A DNA stretch of 64,000 bases from contig JAJEKV010000013.1 in assembly GCA_021234155.1 (NCBI GenBank), forward strand, positions 1,561,787 through 1,625,786. The letters are read 5' to 3'. The notes below the pieces were generated by a model. The model had not been told where the DNA came from, made no database searches, and saw only the letters and a list, made by a program, of their open reading frames with translations. Positions 1 to 12,358 of the stretch are shown piece after piece. Every line of letters begins with the position of its first letter. Positions within the stretch are counted from its first letter, which is position 1. A program made the position numbers and the translations under genes. The stretch is from Isoetes taiwanensis. Lineage: Eukaryota > Streptophyta > Lycopodiopsida > Isoetales > Isoetaceae.

Positions 1-208
1 ACAGTTGCCTTTTGTCAGACAATATTAAAAGATATACACTGTATTCGTACCTTAATTACTAGATACAGATCCATATTCTACTTCATATACGTTTCAATAG
101 CCTATACGTAGTGACTTAAAATTAATATTGTATTCTAGTTAAGTTAAATTAATATACAGTCTTACGCTAAGCATTAAATAAAAGTTGTTATCTTTGCTTG
201 ACTTATAG
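1..208 (+). other. upstream region of the kinase-like gene
   Basis: AT-rich sequence with no coding signal that I can see. It ends in a pyrimidine-containing stretch followed by TTATAG at 203-208, which fits a plant 3' splice site. The open frame of the next gene is open from 209 but its first ATG is at 287. Either an upstream exon lies left of the window or this is simply 5' untranslated sequence. Confidence 0.3.
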
Positions 209-286
209 GTGTTACTGTTGTCCTTTACGTATTGTCGCGGACTCACATTCTGCTGGTTAATTACGCAATCCTTTCAAATAAACAAC

Positions 287-2023
287 ATGACTTCAGAAGA
301 GAAAGTAGAAGTCAACGTGCAAGTAGCTGTGGCATTAGTATCTCAAACAGAGCTACAACCAATAGAACCATTGAGATCTCAAGCAGACGCTATAAAATTG
401 CAGCCTAAATCATCTTCTACAACATTGCCACATAAAAAAAGAAGTAGACCACAACAAACATGGTCTGCTTTGAGATCAGAATTCATGAATTGGTTGTGCA
501 ATCGGCTATGCAATATCTCAACTCAAGATTTAGAATTGATTACCAACAGCGAAGAAAGATGGCTAGAATACCAGACAGAATTGGTAAAGAATGCCGAGAC
601 TGCTTTTAAACGTCAAATGATACTTCTCGAGCCTGAGAAAAATGACCAAGAGAGACACACATGGATAGTAGGTAACATTAATCGCACTACTGGAAATATG
701 ATCACAGAAGTTGGAAATTTGAATAGCCACCGCCTAAGGCTAGAGTTAAAAGAAAAGGCCATCATATGGAATACAGCATGGACCAATAAGAAGTTGAGGA
801 AAGACGTCCATCAGCCTCCTCATCTTATTAAAAAAGTATTAGCGCAAACCATAAGAGCTAAACGCCCTGGTGAGACAGATAGAGAGTGGCAAGCCCGTAG
901 AATGGCAGACGCTAAAACAACTTGGTTTGCCAAAGTAGATTCATCACAGATCATAAATAGACACCGAATTGCTTCTGGTTCATATGGTACAGTGTATAAA
1001 TGCAACATTTTAGGGTCCAGTTTCATTAAAGATGAACCTTACTGTGTCAAATTCCAAAATGACAATTTCCAACCAGGTACAGATGCGAATAAGTTAGTGG
1101 CAATTATGTTGAAGAACATGAGGGAGTCTGGAATGCAAGTTAAGCATGAATGTATCGTACGCTGTATTGGTAGCACAACTGGCTTGGAGAGCCAGGGATT
1201 AATCTTTCCTTTTTGGAATGGAGGTTCATTGGCAACCTTTTTTATAACTCACGGTTGCAATGCTTTTGCAGACCTTGCATTTAAAAAACTGGCAGCCATT
1301 CCCAAAGTGGGCACAGATCTGATACGCCTTGAGGAACACAGAAAAAAAGAATTATTTGTTGCCTCTAAAGTCGGAGATTTGGCAATGGCATTTTGTAGTG
1401 GCCTCCAAAAACTCCATGAAGAAAGATATTTACATATGGACTTGCATCCAGGCAATATATTGCTTCACTTTAAGTACGAAAAAGGGCAAGGTCCTATTGA
1501 TCCCCAGGCTGTATATATTGGCATTTGTGATTGGGGTGAATCCAGATTGATTGGCGAAACAGTAAACGTAAAACGATGGCATTACAAGGGTCTGAATGGT
1601 GAAGGTAAAAAAAGAATTGAGATGGAAAGGACTAAGTACCCATACATCCATGATGATCTTTATTTTAGTAATGGCCCAAAAACAGTAGCCGCAAGAGTTG
1701 ACTTTGATTTGCACGGGGCAGCATATATTATTTATTACTTAGCTGATTTTGCTGCTAAGCACTCGTACATGCAATCAATGGGAAGCCCAGAACAACAAAG
1801 CAAACATCGAAGAATATGCGACTATTTAAAACATTGCGTCGAGCCACCAATGAGAAACAAGACACGAAGACTTGATTTGACTCAACTACTCCAAACTATG
1901 CGCAAGAGTTTCCATTGCTCTTCCACTTCATGTATAAGACCACAATTGGAATCAGATTGGATTCTTCAACTCGGCCACGATGGAGATGACACAACAGATC
2001 AAGCTGATCCTAGTCACATTTAG
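287..2023 (+). CDS. protein-kinase-like protein next to a Helitron
   Basis: An uninterrupted frame gives 578 residues from the first ATG (287); the frame is also open back to 209 but without ATG. The N-terminal 220 residues are charged and match nothing I recognise. A protein kinase fold follows: glycine loop ASGSYGTVYK at about 227-237, candidate ATP-binding Lys in CVKFQ near 255, catalytic loop HMDLHPGN near 383-390 (HRD read as HMD, Asp and Asn kept), and DWG in place of DFG near 415. All residues needed for phosphotransfer appear present, so I infer an active Ser/Thr-type kinase; the substrate is unknown. It ends 313 bp before the Helitron replicase on the same strand and has similar AT-rich codon use. 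It may be cargo of that element, a partner gene, or a neighbouring host gene. Confidence 0.75.
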   Translation: MTSEEKVEVNVQVAVALVSQTELQPIEPLRSQADAIKLQPKSSSTTLPHKKRSRPQQTWSALRSEFMNWLCNRLCNISTQDLELITNSEERWLEYQTELVKNAETAFKRQMILLEPEKNDQERHTWIVGNINRTTGNMITEVGNLNSHRLRLELKEKAIIWNTAWTNKKLRKDVHQPPHLIKKVLAQTIRAKRPGETDREWQARRMADAKTTWFAKVDSSQIINRHRIASGSYGTVYKCNILGSSFIKDEPYCVKFQNDNFQPGTDANKLVAIMLKNMRESGMQVKHECIVRCIGSTTGLESQGLIFPFWNGGSLATFFITHGCNAFADLAFKKLAAIPKVGTDLIRLEEHRKKELFVASKVGDLAMAFCSGLQKLHEERYLHMDLHPGNILLHFKYEKGQGPIDPQAVYIGICDWGESRLIGETVNVKRWHYKGLNGEGKKRIEMERTKYPYIHDDLYFSNGPKTVAARVDFDLHGAAYIIYYLADFAAKHSYMQSMGSPEQQSKHRRICDYLKHCVEPPMRNKTRRLDLTQLLQTMRKSFHCSSTSCIRPQLESDWILQLGHDGDDTTDQADPSHI

Positions 2024-2336
2024 CATCTATATTCTATTATTCCATGTAAATCTTACTAGTAGCTAATAGAAGACTGATTTTCTATTCAATTCTAGCATAT
2101 ATACAATTTTCATTTACATTAAATAATCAATCTCTCTTCTTTCATACAATATTTTTACAGTAATCGATATTTCCAAACGATTCAAATCATTCAATTCCGT
2201 TTATGCTATCTAAGCAATTGTATTCTATATGTTATGTATACAATTTGTATTTAATTAACTTAGCAATTATGTCCTCTTTCGTAGGTTACCGCTGCCAAGT
2301 TCTGATCATTTAACTGACGATGACATAAAGAAAATC
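2024..2336 (+). other. spacer between kinase and Helitron ORFs with a possible 3' splice site
   Basis: AT-rich spacer. A pyrimidine-rich run ending in TCGTAG at about 2279-2284 resembles a 3' splice site. From just after it the Helitron frame is open without a stop up to the ATG at 2337, adding about 17 acidic residues (LPLPSSDHLTDDDIKKI). The annotated ATG may therefore not be the true start; an upstream exon is possible. No promoter box is convincing. Confidence 0.3.
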
Positions 2337-5300
2337 ATGAAACGTCGTGAGTACCAACGAAGTTACCAGGCTTGCAAGAGATTCAAAAACAATACATCTA
2401 CAATGGATACAAAGGAAACATCTATTGACTTAAAACCTCTAACGTCATCATTCATAAATTCTGTAGTATCACATGAGCATCAAAATTCTACTATTGATTG
2501 TACTTCTAAAACAAGTTCCATGGGGATTGTGATCAACGATCAAATCCCCATGGAACAACACGAAATCACAACAAGTTTATCGCGTCCTGCATCACCAAAA
2601 GCCGCTAGGCCAAATGATCATTGGCAAAATCAATTCAAAGTCATAGAACAACAATCCAAACTCATAGACCATGAGCCTATCAAATGGAATCGAACATGTC
2701 AAACATGCCAACTTCAGCTTCTCAACACAGAACGGCCAAGTTTTTGTTGCAATAACGGGCGTCGCTCACTTCCACCTCTTGCCCCACTTCCACCTAAACT
2801 TCAAGAATTATATTCAATACAAAAGTTTGCAACAAATTCGCGAATCGTAAACAATCTTTTCTGCTTCACTGCACTTGGTGTTAAAGGTGATTTTGTAACC
2901 TTAAAAACACCCTCAGCTATCGCTATCATGGGCCGAACATACCACCGTCTTCTATCTGCAGATGATCCAAACAGTACTTTGCATTGGTACATATATGATG
3001 ATACGTATCGATATGCCATTGCTTCTAATAAACAAATTCCTGCTATATGGGTGATGGAAGTCGCTACAATACTTCATACCATCAACCCATACATCAAAGA
3101 ATTACAAACAATTAAAGAGCTACATGCTTCACCTGCAACCCTCACACTTAGCGATTCACCCACGTCAGACGAAATTGCTGGCATAATGCATGCAAATGAT
3201 AGCATCACAATCAAGCCTAGAACTGCAACAATTTGGATGCGAAGTACCCATAAGCCTGTATTCATAAGCATTCTTGATCCTACATACGAAACCCTCCAGT
3301 ATCCATTATTCTTCCCACATGGAACACTAGGATGGTACCCACACAATGAATATAAAATGTCTCAAATAGATTGGTATCGAACCAGACTATTACACGAACC
3401 GCGATTTTCACAATTAGGACGACTATGCAATGAATATCTCGTCGATATGTACTCAAGAGTGGAAGAAGAACGACTTAATTACATCGCAACAGAGGGATAT
3501 AGGCATACTTTAACCCAACATGAGGAAGACTTCATCGATGATAACGATGAAGATACTCGACACGGCATATTACCAGCCTCCTTCTTAGGCTGCAAACGAT
3601 GGTGTAGTGTCCAAGTAGCTGATGCCCTTGCACTCGCAAGAGTAAAAGGCAAGCCAACATTATTCATAACTATGACAACAAACCCTAATTGGCCAGAAAT
3701 AAAATCCAAATTAACACCTGGACAAAATGCTTCTGATGTTCCAATGATTGTTGTCCGATCGTGCCATGAACGAGTCCAATATGCAAAAAACCTTATCCGC
3801 AAATTCTTCGGCCCAATATCTTATATGATGCACGTTATCGAATTCCAAAAACGCGGCCTCCCACACGCACATATCGTTCTCAAGACTGAATATGACATCC
3901 CTGTGCATATGATTGACCAATTAATTTCTGCAGAATTGCCAGCCGATCCAACGCTACGAGCATTAGTTGAAAAGTACATGATACATAGGCACACAAAACG
4001 ATGTCTAAAACACAACAACAAATGTTGTTACCAATATCCAAAGCCATTAAACCCAATAACTTACATTGATGAAAAAGGATATGTACAATATAGAAGACGA
4101 ACAGAAGCAGACACCAATGTTGTTCCATACATTCCATTCCTGCTTCAACAAATGGATTGCCATGTATATGCAGACATTGCATCAACGGTGCATATATTTA
4201 CATACTTATACGGGTACATTTACAAAGGATTTGACACCACTCAATTTCATATTACTGACACCCACAAATCAACAGAACGATCAAATCCTGCATCTAGCTC
4301 ACTAATATCTCAGCCCACAGATCCAAACACAAAACACCAATCTCGACAAACCAATGAAATCCAAGATTATATATCTGCACGTTACCTATCGTCCATGGAA
4401 GCAACTTGGAGAATTATGTCATACCATATGACAGAGAAACATCCATCAGTCAAATGCCTTCCTTTGCATTTGCAAGGTCAAAACAAACCACAATTCGCCA
4501 AGACATCCACATCAGTTATTGGAATCTCTACATTAGATAGATACTTCTTACGTCCACTTATCCCTGAGCTTGACTCAATAACGTATATTGATTACAACGA
4601 ACAGTATACATTCACTCCATACAAACCAAATACCACACTAAAGCCATCTGATCATCTTGAACAAGAACACTTAGGTGCAGTACGAAACATTATTCATAAA
4701 AGAACACAAGGACAACTCATTTGTAGAATACGTCTTCTACTACCAAAGCTCGGGGAACCATTCTATTTAAGAAGCATCCTCCTTCACAAACCCGCGAGAA
4801 CTTGGGAAGATCTTAAAACTCATGATGGCCAACAGTACAACACATACCAAGAAACTGCACAAGCCATGGGGCTCATCGCACCAGCAACAGAAGCAATTAA
4901 AACAATGGAAGAAGCAATATCGTGCCTACAAACACCATCGCAGCTCAGATTTTTATTCACACTTCTTATACTTGATGGCGGACCAACCATACAAGCCATT
5001 AATAATATCTTAATCCAACATGCAACAAACACTGCAGCATTCGGCTTACCTACGTGTAACATCGCATCCAAAGAAATCCAAAACGAACTTTTGAAGTTCC
5101 CACATGACAATGAATATCTTGCCAAAAGCTCAATTATGTTCGAAAACATGAAAAAAAATCAAACTTCTGTCTACAATGATATGTTAAAGCTTCTAAAAAC
5201 TAAACATCAGCTCAATCCACTATTCATCTACGGCAAAGCTGGTACTGGAAAAACCTACGTCCTTAACACCTTTGCATTCTACATAAGAGGACTAAAGCAA

Positions 5301-6512
5301 ATAATCCTTCCATGTGCAACGACAGCACTTGCCTCGTTATTATATGCCGGCGGCAGAACCGCACATTCCCTTTTCCAAATACCTGTAGTAGAAAATAATA
5401 TCAACTTACATTCCTTACTTCATCCACACTCTCCAAGAGCACTATTAATCAAAGAAGCAACAGCCATCATCTGGGATGAATTCCCTATGGCAAACAGGGC
5501 AGTCATAGAAGCAGTTGATATACTCCTACAAAAAATAACAGACACAGATTTACCATTCGGAGGAAAAATATTCATCGGAGCAGGCGACTTCAGACAAATA
5601 GCTCCAATTGTTAAAAAGGCAGGAAAAACCGCAACAATAAATGCATCTATCAAATCTTCACCCTTATGGACTCATTTCAATGTCATACAGCTAAATGAAC
5701 CAGTCCGAAATGCCACAGACCTACAACTTATAAATTTTGTTGATGCGATCGGTGAAGGTAGACTTCTTGAAAATATCCCACTAACATTATTTAAAACAAG
5801 TACAAATATTCAAGAAACCATTGCATTTCTATACGACCAACACGCACTTACCAACCCAGACATTTGCGAGAAAAGAGCATTCTTATCACCAAAAAATATC
5901 ACTGTTGATGAATTCAACAATTCAATTCTACAAATGCTTCCAGGCCATCTAAGAAAATACTTCAGTGTCGATAGGCTCACAGAAAATGACCAACTTATAG
6001 AAGACCATCCAATGGCAACAACAGACTTCCTCAATGGTTATAAACACCCAGCGCTTCCCCAACACGAACTTGGATTAAAGCCCAACACAATATGCCACCT
6101 AACAAAAACCTTAGACAGAGACAGAGGTTTAGTAAAAAATGCAAGAGTAATAGTATCTTCAATGCACAACAGATTTGTAACCGTCAAATTACTCACAGAC
6201 AATTCACAACATAAAGGCACACTTCACCCCATCTCCCGGGTAGACTTCTTCACTCAACCAGATGATCGACCATGGACTATTCACAGACGACAACTTCCAC
6301 TACGGCCAGCTTACTCAACGACATTCAATAGCTGCCTAGGACTTACACTCGATAAAATAGTCCTTGACCTACGAACTGAAGTCTTTGCACATGGCCAATT
6401 ATACACAGCACTCACTCGCGTTCGAAAAAAAGAAGATGTACTAATTCTACTTGATCCAGACAACGTATCACAGACTACAACAAACGTCGTCTATACAGAA
6501 CTCTTACCATGA
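2337..6512 (+). CDS. Helitron replication initiator/helicase (RepHel)
   Basis: A single uninterrupted frame of 1391 residues, the usual size for plant Helitron RepHel proteins, which nick and unwind DNA for rolling-circle transposition. Visible in order: a Cys-rich N-terminal segment (CQTCQ ... CCNNG, about 121-142); the Helitron N domain; the HUH motif in RGLPHAHIVL near 505-514; two candidate catalytic tyrosines in YLYGYIYKG near 622-630; and a Pif1-type SF1 helicase with Walker A GKAGTGKT near 966-973, Walker B IIWDEFPM near 1044-1051, GDFRQ near 1082-1086 and a C-terminal YTALTRVR motif. No stop or frameshift is present, which is unusual among the broken elements in this window and suggests recent activity. 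I could not locate the element's TC and CTRR ends with confidence. Confidence 0.93.
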   Translation: MKRREYQRSYQACKRFKNNTSTMDTKETSIDLKPLTSSFINSVVSHEHQNSTIDCTSKTSSMGIVINDQIPMEQHEITTSLSRPASPKAARPNDHWQNQFKVIEQQSKLIDHEPIKWNRTCQTCQLQLLNTERPSFCCNNGRRSLPPLAPLPPKLQELYSIQKFATNSRIVNNLFCFTALGVKGDFVTLKTPSAIAIMGRTYHRLLSADDPNSTLHWYIYDDTYRYAIASNKQIPAIWVMEVATILHTINPYIKELQTIKELHASPATLTLSDSPTSDEIAGIMHANDSITIKPRTATIWMRSTHKPVFISILDPTYETLQYPLFFPHGTLGWYPHNEYKMSQIDWYRTRLLHEPRFSQLGRLCNEYLVDMYSRVEEERLNYIATEGYRHTLTQHEEDFIDDNDEDTRHGILPASFLGCKRWCSVQVADALALARVKGKPTLFITMTTNPNWPEIKSKLTPGQNASDVPMIVVRSCHERVQYAKNLIRKFFGPISYMMHVIEFQKRGLPHAHIVLKTEYDIPVHMIDQLISAELPADPTLRALVEKYMIHRHTKRCLKHNNKCCYQYPKPLNPITYIDEKGYVQYRRRTEADTNVVPYIPFLLQQMDCHVYADIASTVHIFTYLYGYIYKGFDTTQFHITDTHKSTERSNPASSSLISQPTDPNTKHQSRQTNEIQDYISARYLSSMEATWRIMSYHMTEKHPSVKCLPLHLQGQNKPQFAKTSTSVIGISTLDRYFLRPLIPELDSITYIDYNEQYTFTPYKPNTTLKPSDHLEQEHLGAVRNIIHKRTQGQLICRIRLLLPKLGEPFYLRSILLHKPARTWEDLKTHDGQQYNTYQETAQAMGLIAPATEAIKTMEEAISCLQTPSQLRFLFTLLILDGGPTIQAINNILIQHATNTAAFGLPTCNIASKEIQNELLKFPHDNEYLAKSSIMFENMKKNQTSVYNDMLKLLKTKHQLNPLFIYGKAGTGKTYVLNTFAFYIRGLKQIILPCATTALASLLYAGGRTAHSLFQIPVVENNINLHSLLHPHSPRALLIKEATAIIWDEFPMANRAVIEAVDILLQKITDTDLPFGGKIFIGAGDFRQIAPIVKKAGKTATINASIKSSPLWTHFNVIQLNEPVRNATDLQLINFVDAIGEGRLLENIPLTLFKTSTNIQETIAFLYDQHALTNPDICEKRAFLSPKNITVDEFNNSILQMLPGHLRKYFSVDRLTENDQLIEDHPMATTDFLNGYKHPALPQHELGLKPNTICHLTKTLDRDRGLVKNARVIVSSMHNRFVTVKLLTDNSQHKGTLHPISRVDFFTQPDDRPWTIHRRQLPLRPAYSTTFNSCLGLTLDKIVLDLRTEVFAHGQLYTALTRVRKKEDVLILLDPDNVSQTTTNVVYTELLP

Positions 6513-6527
6513 AAAAAGGTACGCATC

Positions 6528-6551
6528 AAAAAAAAAAAAAAAAAAAAAAAA
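6528..6551 (+). repeat. poly-A tract after the Helitron ORF
   Basis: A run of 24 A begins 16 bases after the RepHel stop codon. It precedes the hairpin/tRNA-like segment and could be a simple-sequence tract or the tail of an older insertion. Confidence 0.6.
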
Positions 6552-6736
6552 CACTCCATTCCACTCCACGCCGACGATATAGACAGCGCACCCTTGCCTC
6601 AAGGCACCGATGCTCTATCTATATCGTGGGCACTGCATCGTCGGTCACACCAGGGTTCAAATCCCAGGGATGCTAATAAATCATAAAACAACAATTAGCA
6701 CTATAAAGACAAGAAAAAAAAAAAAAAAAAAAAAAA
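6552..6736 (+). repeat. SINE-like segment: 52-nt hairpin, tRNA-like box B, poly-A tail
   Basis: Positions 6575-6626 form an imperfect hairpin (25-nt arms with about 19 of 25 matching, 2-nt loop; the outer CGATATAGA arm pairs perfectly). Just downstream, GGTTCAAATCC at 6654-6664 is a perfect match to the tRNA box B consensus, preceded by a GGTCAC variable-loop-like string. A 23-base A tract closes the segment at 6714-6736. This is the composition of a tRNA-related short retroposon. A box A is not clear, so it could also be a decayed tRNA pseudogene or a non-autonomous Helitron end. Confidence 0.35.
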
Positions 6737-6763
6737 CCCACACAACAAAGCTAGCCGGCTCTG

Positions 6764-9867
<3,104 letters not shown>

Positions 9868-9930
<63 letters not shown>
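9868..9930. repeat. (TA)n microsatellite between PLE copies
   Basis: About 31 TA units, located where the 3' side of the complete PLE copy should meet the 5' end of the truncated downstream copy. Confidence 0.95.
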
Positions 9931-9934
<4 letters not shown>

Positions 9935-9984
9935 GCCTCCTACCGGAAGGCAGATAAGGTCCCATTTGTTAGCAAAAAAGGATT

Positions 9985-10016
9985 GGAGGATCCCTTTGCT
10001 AGCAAAGGGACCCTCC
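9985..10016. other. 32-bp near-perfect palindrome
   Basis: The central 20 bp, TCCCTTTGCTAGCAAAGGGA (9991-10010), is a perfect palindrome. After one mismatch on each side GGAGG at 9985-9989 pairs with CCTCC at 10012-10016. It lies about 55 bp inside the (TA)n border and could form a stable hairpin in RNA. Function unknown. Confidence 0.8.
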
Positions 10017-10467
10017 TGCCAACTAAAAAAATGTCCTTAAGGGACTATTATAAACACAAAGAGTTAGTTGAGGCCATAAGGAATTGTGTCAAATATTGTG
10101 TCAAATATTGAATTTATAAAATTATATGAAATGGCTAAGGAAAATAATGATAATATATACCCAATAATTTTGGATCCAAAATCATTAAAAAAGGAAAAAT
10201 GTATATACCGATTTTATTCTGAGTCCAAAATAATTAGTAGCAGAGCTATTCCCCTAGGTATGTACTGATTAACAGCAGAGCTACTCTTCTAGGCATGTCA
10301 TAATTAGAGTAGTCAAATCATAAATTCTATGCTTAAATAATTTATGGTGTTTCCCGGCCGGAGCCACACTTCCATATTCCAGTCGATAGTCATTCCATAT
10401 TCCCAGCTATGGCGACAGTATTTCTCGTAGATGTCAAGTTCGGTCATCTACTGGTGGGCTAAAGTTT
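10017..10467. other. no gene recognised
   Basis: AT-rich sequence with only short open frames and no family resemblance. A short direct duplication (GTGTCAAATATT, twice) lies near 10085-10109. Confidence 0.4.
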
Positions 10468-10773
10468 TTGCTGATTCACAATATCTTAGGATGCTACATT
10501 GATCAGATTTCAGTTGCTAACATAATCAAGCTTTTTCAGGAAGCCGAAGGGGTGATACTTGCCAAAGATCAATACATTGTAGGCATAGGCCCAAATCGAA
10601 AGGAGTATTCTATTTATATAGCATCTGTGGGTGGGCGAACTTTCTTCACTGAAGGCTGGGAGTCCTTTTTGCAAGGAAATAACATGGTGGAAGGAACTGC
10701 ACTTTTATGCAGTATATCAGACAATGGAACTTCAGATAACAAAGACAGATATGTGATGGAAATTACCGTGTGA
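10468..10773 (+). pseudogene. B3-domain-like exon or fragment
   Basis: About 100 residues without an ATG start. The middle reads KEYSIYIASVGGRTFFTEGW then ESFLQGNNMVEGTALLCSIS, the pattern of the C-terminal half of plant B3 DNA-binding domains (aromatic residue, GW, basic or acidic loop, then a strand after EG). The conserved GD is EG here. Because it lacks a start, it looks like an internal exon or captured fragment. It runs opposite to the PLE reverse transcriptase. Moderate certainty on the B3 match only. Confidence 0.4.
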
Positions 10774-11173
10774 CACCAATAGGCAACCGGCAACTTGAAA
10801 CTCCAAGTCATAGTGCGCCACCAAAAATCGGGCGTGGTACTAGTGATCGGCATGGTGTTAAAGATCCACCCAAATACAATGATCTTGATTCATCTGGACG
10901 ATGATACTTGATGAGGATGAACCCCAACCCGAAACCTTTTTCGAGTCGCTCTACTCGGAGCAAACATAAATAGAGGCTTGGTAAGATTATGTTTTTTTAC
11001 TCCAAGTATTATTATAAGGTTCTTTAACATTCTTTATTGTCTGTTTGATTAGGTACTTGAGAATGAGAACAAGTGGCGTAGTCCACCTAAGGGCTAATGA
11101 AGTCATAACACGGACACAGGGAATCGGAAAGAGCTCATTTGTCGACAAAGAGGAGCGTAAAACCGCCTAGGTG

Positions 11174-11347
11174 ATGGTCGGATTTGGTTTTAAGAAGCTT
11201 TATGGTTTAAGCCTTGGAGACATTCTTGAGTTTTCTTATAATGGTAACAAGCTTGAATGGAACATGAAGATTTTGAAAGGTGCTTTGCATACCGAGTTAG
11301 GTGAAACAGAGGGTTTAACCATCATTTACATCAAAAATGGAGTATGA
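11174..11347 (+). pseudogene. second B3-like fragment (57 residues)
   Basis: A short frame from ATG with KKLYGLSLGDILEFSYNG, which resembles the final strands of a B3 domain (L..GD.L.F). It is on the same strand as, and 400 bp downstream of, the longer B3-like fragment; together they may be exons of one gene or degraded repeats of one domain. Too short for a firm call. The surrounding 10774-11173 and 11348-11795 hold nothing else I can identify. Confidence 0.3.
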
Positions 11348-11795
11348 ACTTTAGTAATATAATGTATAGTTACCATATAGTAAGATTTTTTGTCTATGTG
11401 CCAATTAACTGTAACCATTGGCTTCAAAATTATGTTGTCCTCACCAACTTTATATCTATAATATAAATATGTATGTTGCCTTGCAACAATACTTTACTTA
11501 ATCCAAATTTCAAAGGCATAGCTTTTATCAATTGTATTAAATAAGGTTGTTTCTGATATCTTAAGTCCATTCGGTTTGTATCGAGAAAATATAAAAATAT
11601 CTGGTCTGGAACAATAACAAGAGTATTTATTTATCTCAGAGTAGGGTCCAACCCTAACATAAAGACTGCATCAGATATCATTAAAATATAGTGCAAACAA
11701 TGCCAATAGAACTTATTACTATCAGAGAGGGTTAAAAACCTAAAGATAAAGATGAAGATGGGATTTCTGTAGTTGGGATCCCCTTGTCAAAAACT

Positions 11796-12311
11796 TTATA
11801 TTAACTTGAAATTATTCAACTCAAAGATCAATGTCTTGATATCATACTTAAGTCCTGGAAACTCTTCCTTATTCAAAACTTTGAGTACCTTATGCCAAAC
11901 ATCATTTTTACCAAAACCTTTGCTGACAAAGCAATTAATAAGGTCCACTAGATCTGCAGCAGCTCTTATAGGATTATTATGAACATAAAGAATAGGTTGG
12001 ACCTGTGATATGATCACATTGCAAGCCATAATATATGGTCTACAGCTACTAGCATGAATAAATCTTGAAGCCACAAATGGTAACTTATTTCTCTTATCGA
12101 ATCTCAGATATATTATATATACCCAAGATGGTGCTGTGATTATTTCAATAGACATGTTAAGAAAATCCACCTTAGTGCCAACGGATGTTGCCGATTCGGT
12201 GTATGTGGTTTCATCCTTAATAATAAGATGATCCAAGTCATAAATGCTTGGGCTGCAGTCATTGTTGTCTAAACATAGAAACTTTCTGATAAATGGATTA
12301 TTGATACTCAA
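11796..12311 (-). CDS. PLE reverse transcriptase, C-terminal part
   Basis: This frame, open back to about 12410, carries the catalytic motif YRYIDDLLSINNPF (codons at about 12300-12345), followed by a thumb-like region with VDFLNMSIEI and a conserved IHASSCRPY segment. YIDDLL followed by NNP is typical of Penelope-type reverse transcriptases. It is separated from the upstream part by one frameshift near 12410-12425, in a CCTGGCTGGC context. The product would copy element RNA into DNA. No endonuclease domain follows the thumb before the stop. Confidence 0.8.
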   Translation of the reverse strand: MSINNPFIRKFLCLDNNDCSPSIYDLDHLIIKDETTYTESATSVGTKVDFLNMSIEIITAPSWVYIIYLRFDKRNKLPFVASRFIHASSCRPYIMACNVIISQVQPILYVHNNPIRAAADLVDLINCFVSKGFGKNDVWHKVLKVLNKEEFPGLKYDIKTLIFELNNFKLI

Positions 12312-12358
12312 TAAATCATCAATGTATCTATATGTAAACTTGAAGGCAGCTGCCTCAA

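Noticed and set aside
10880-10940. Hammerhead-ribozyme-like string (TTGATGAG ... CGAAAC) near the PLE
   Set aside because: PLEs can carry hammerhead ribozymes, but the CTGATGA core is altered and stem II would have only about two pairs. TCATCAG strings at 14502 and 14582 are codons of the 465-residue ORF.
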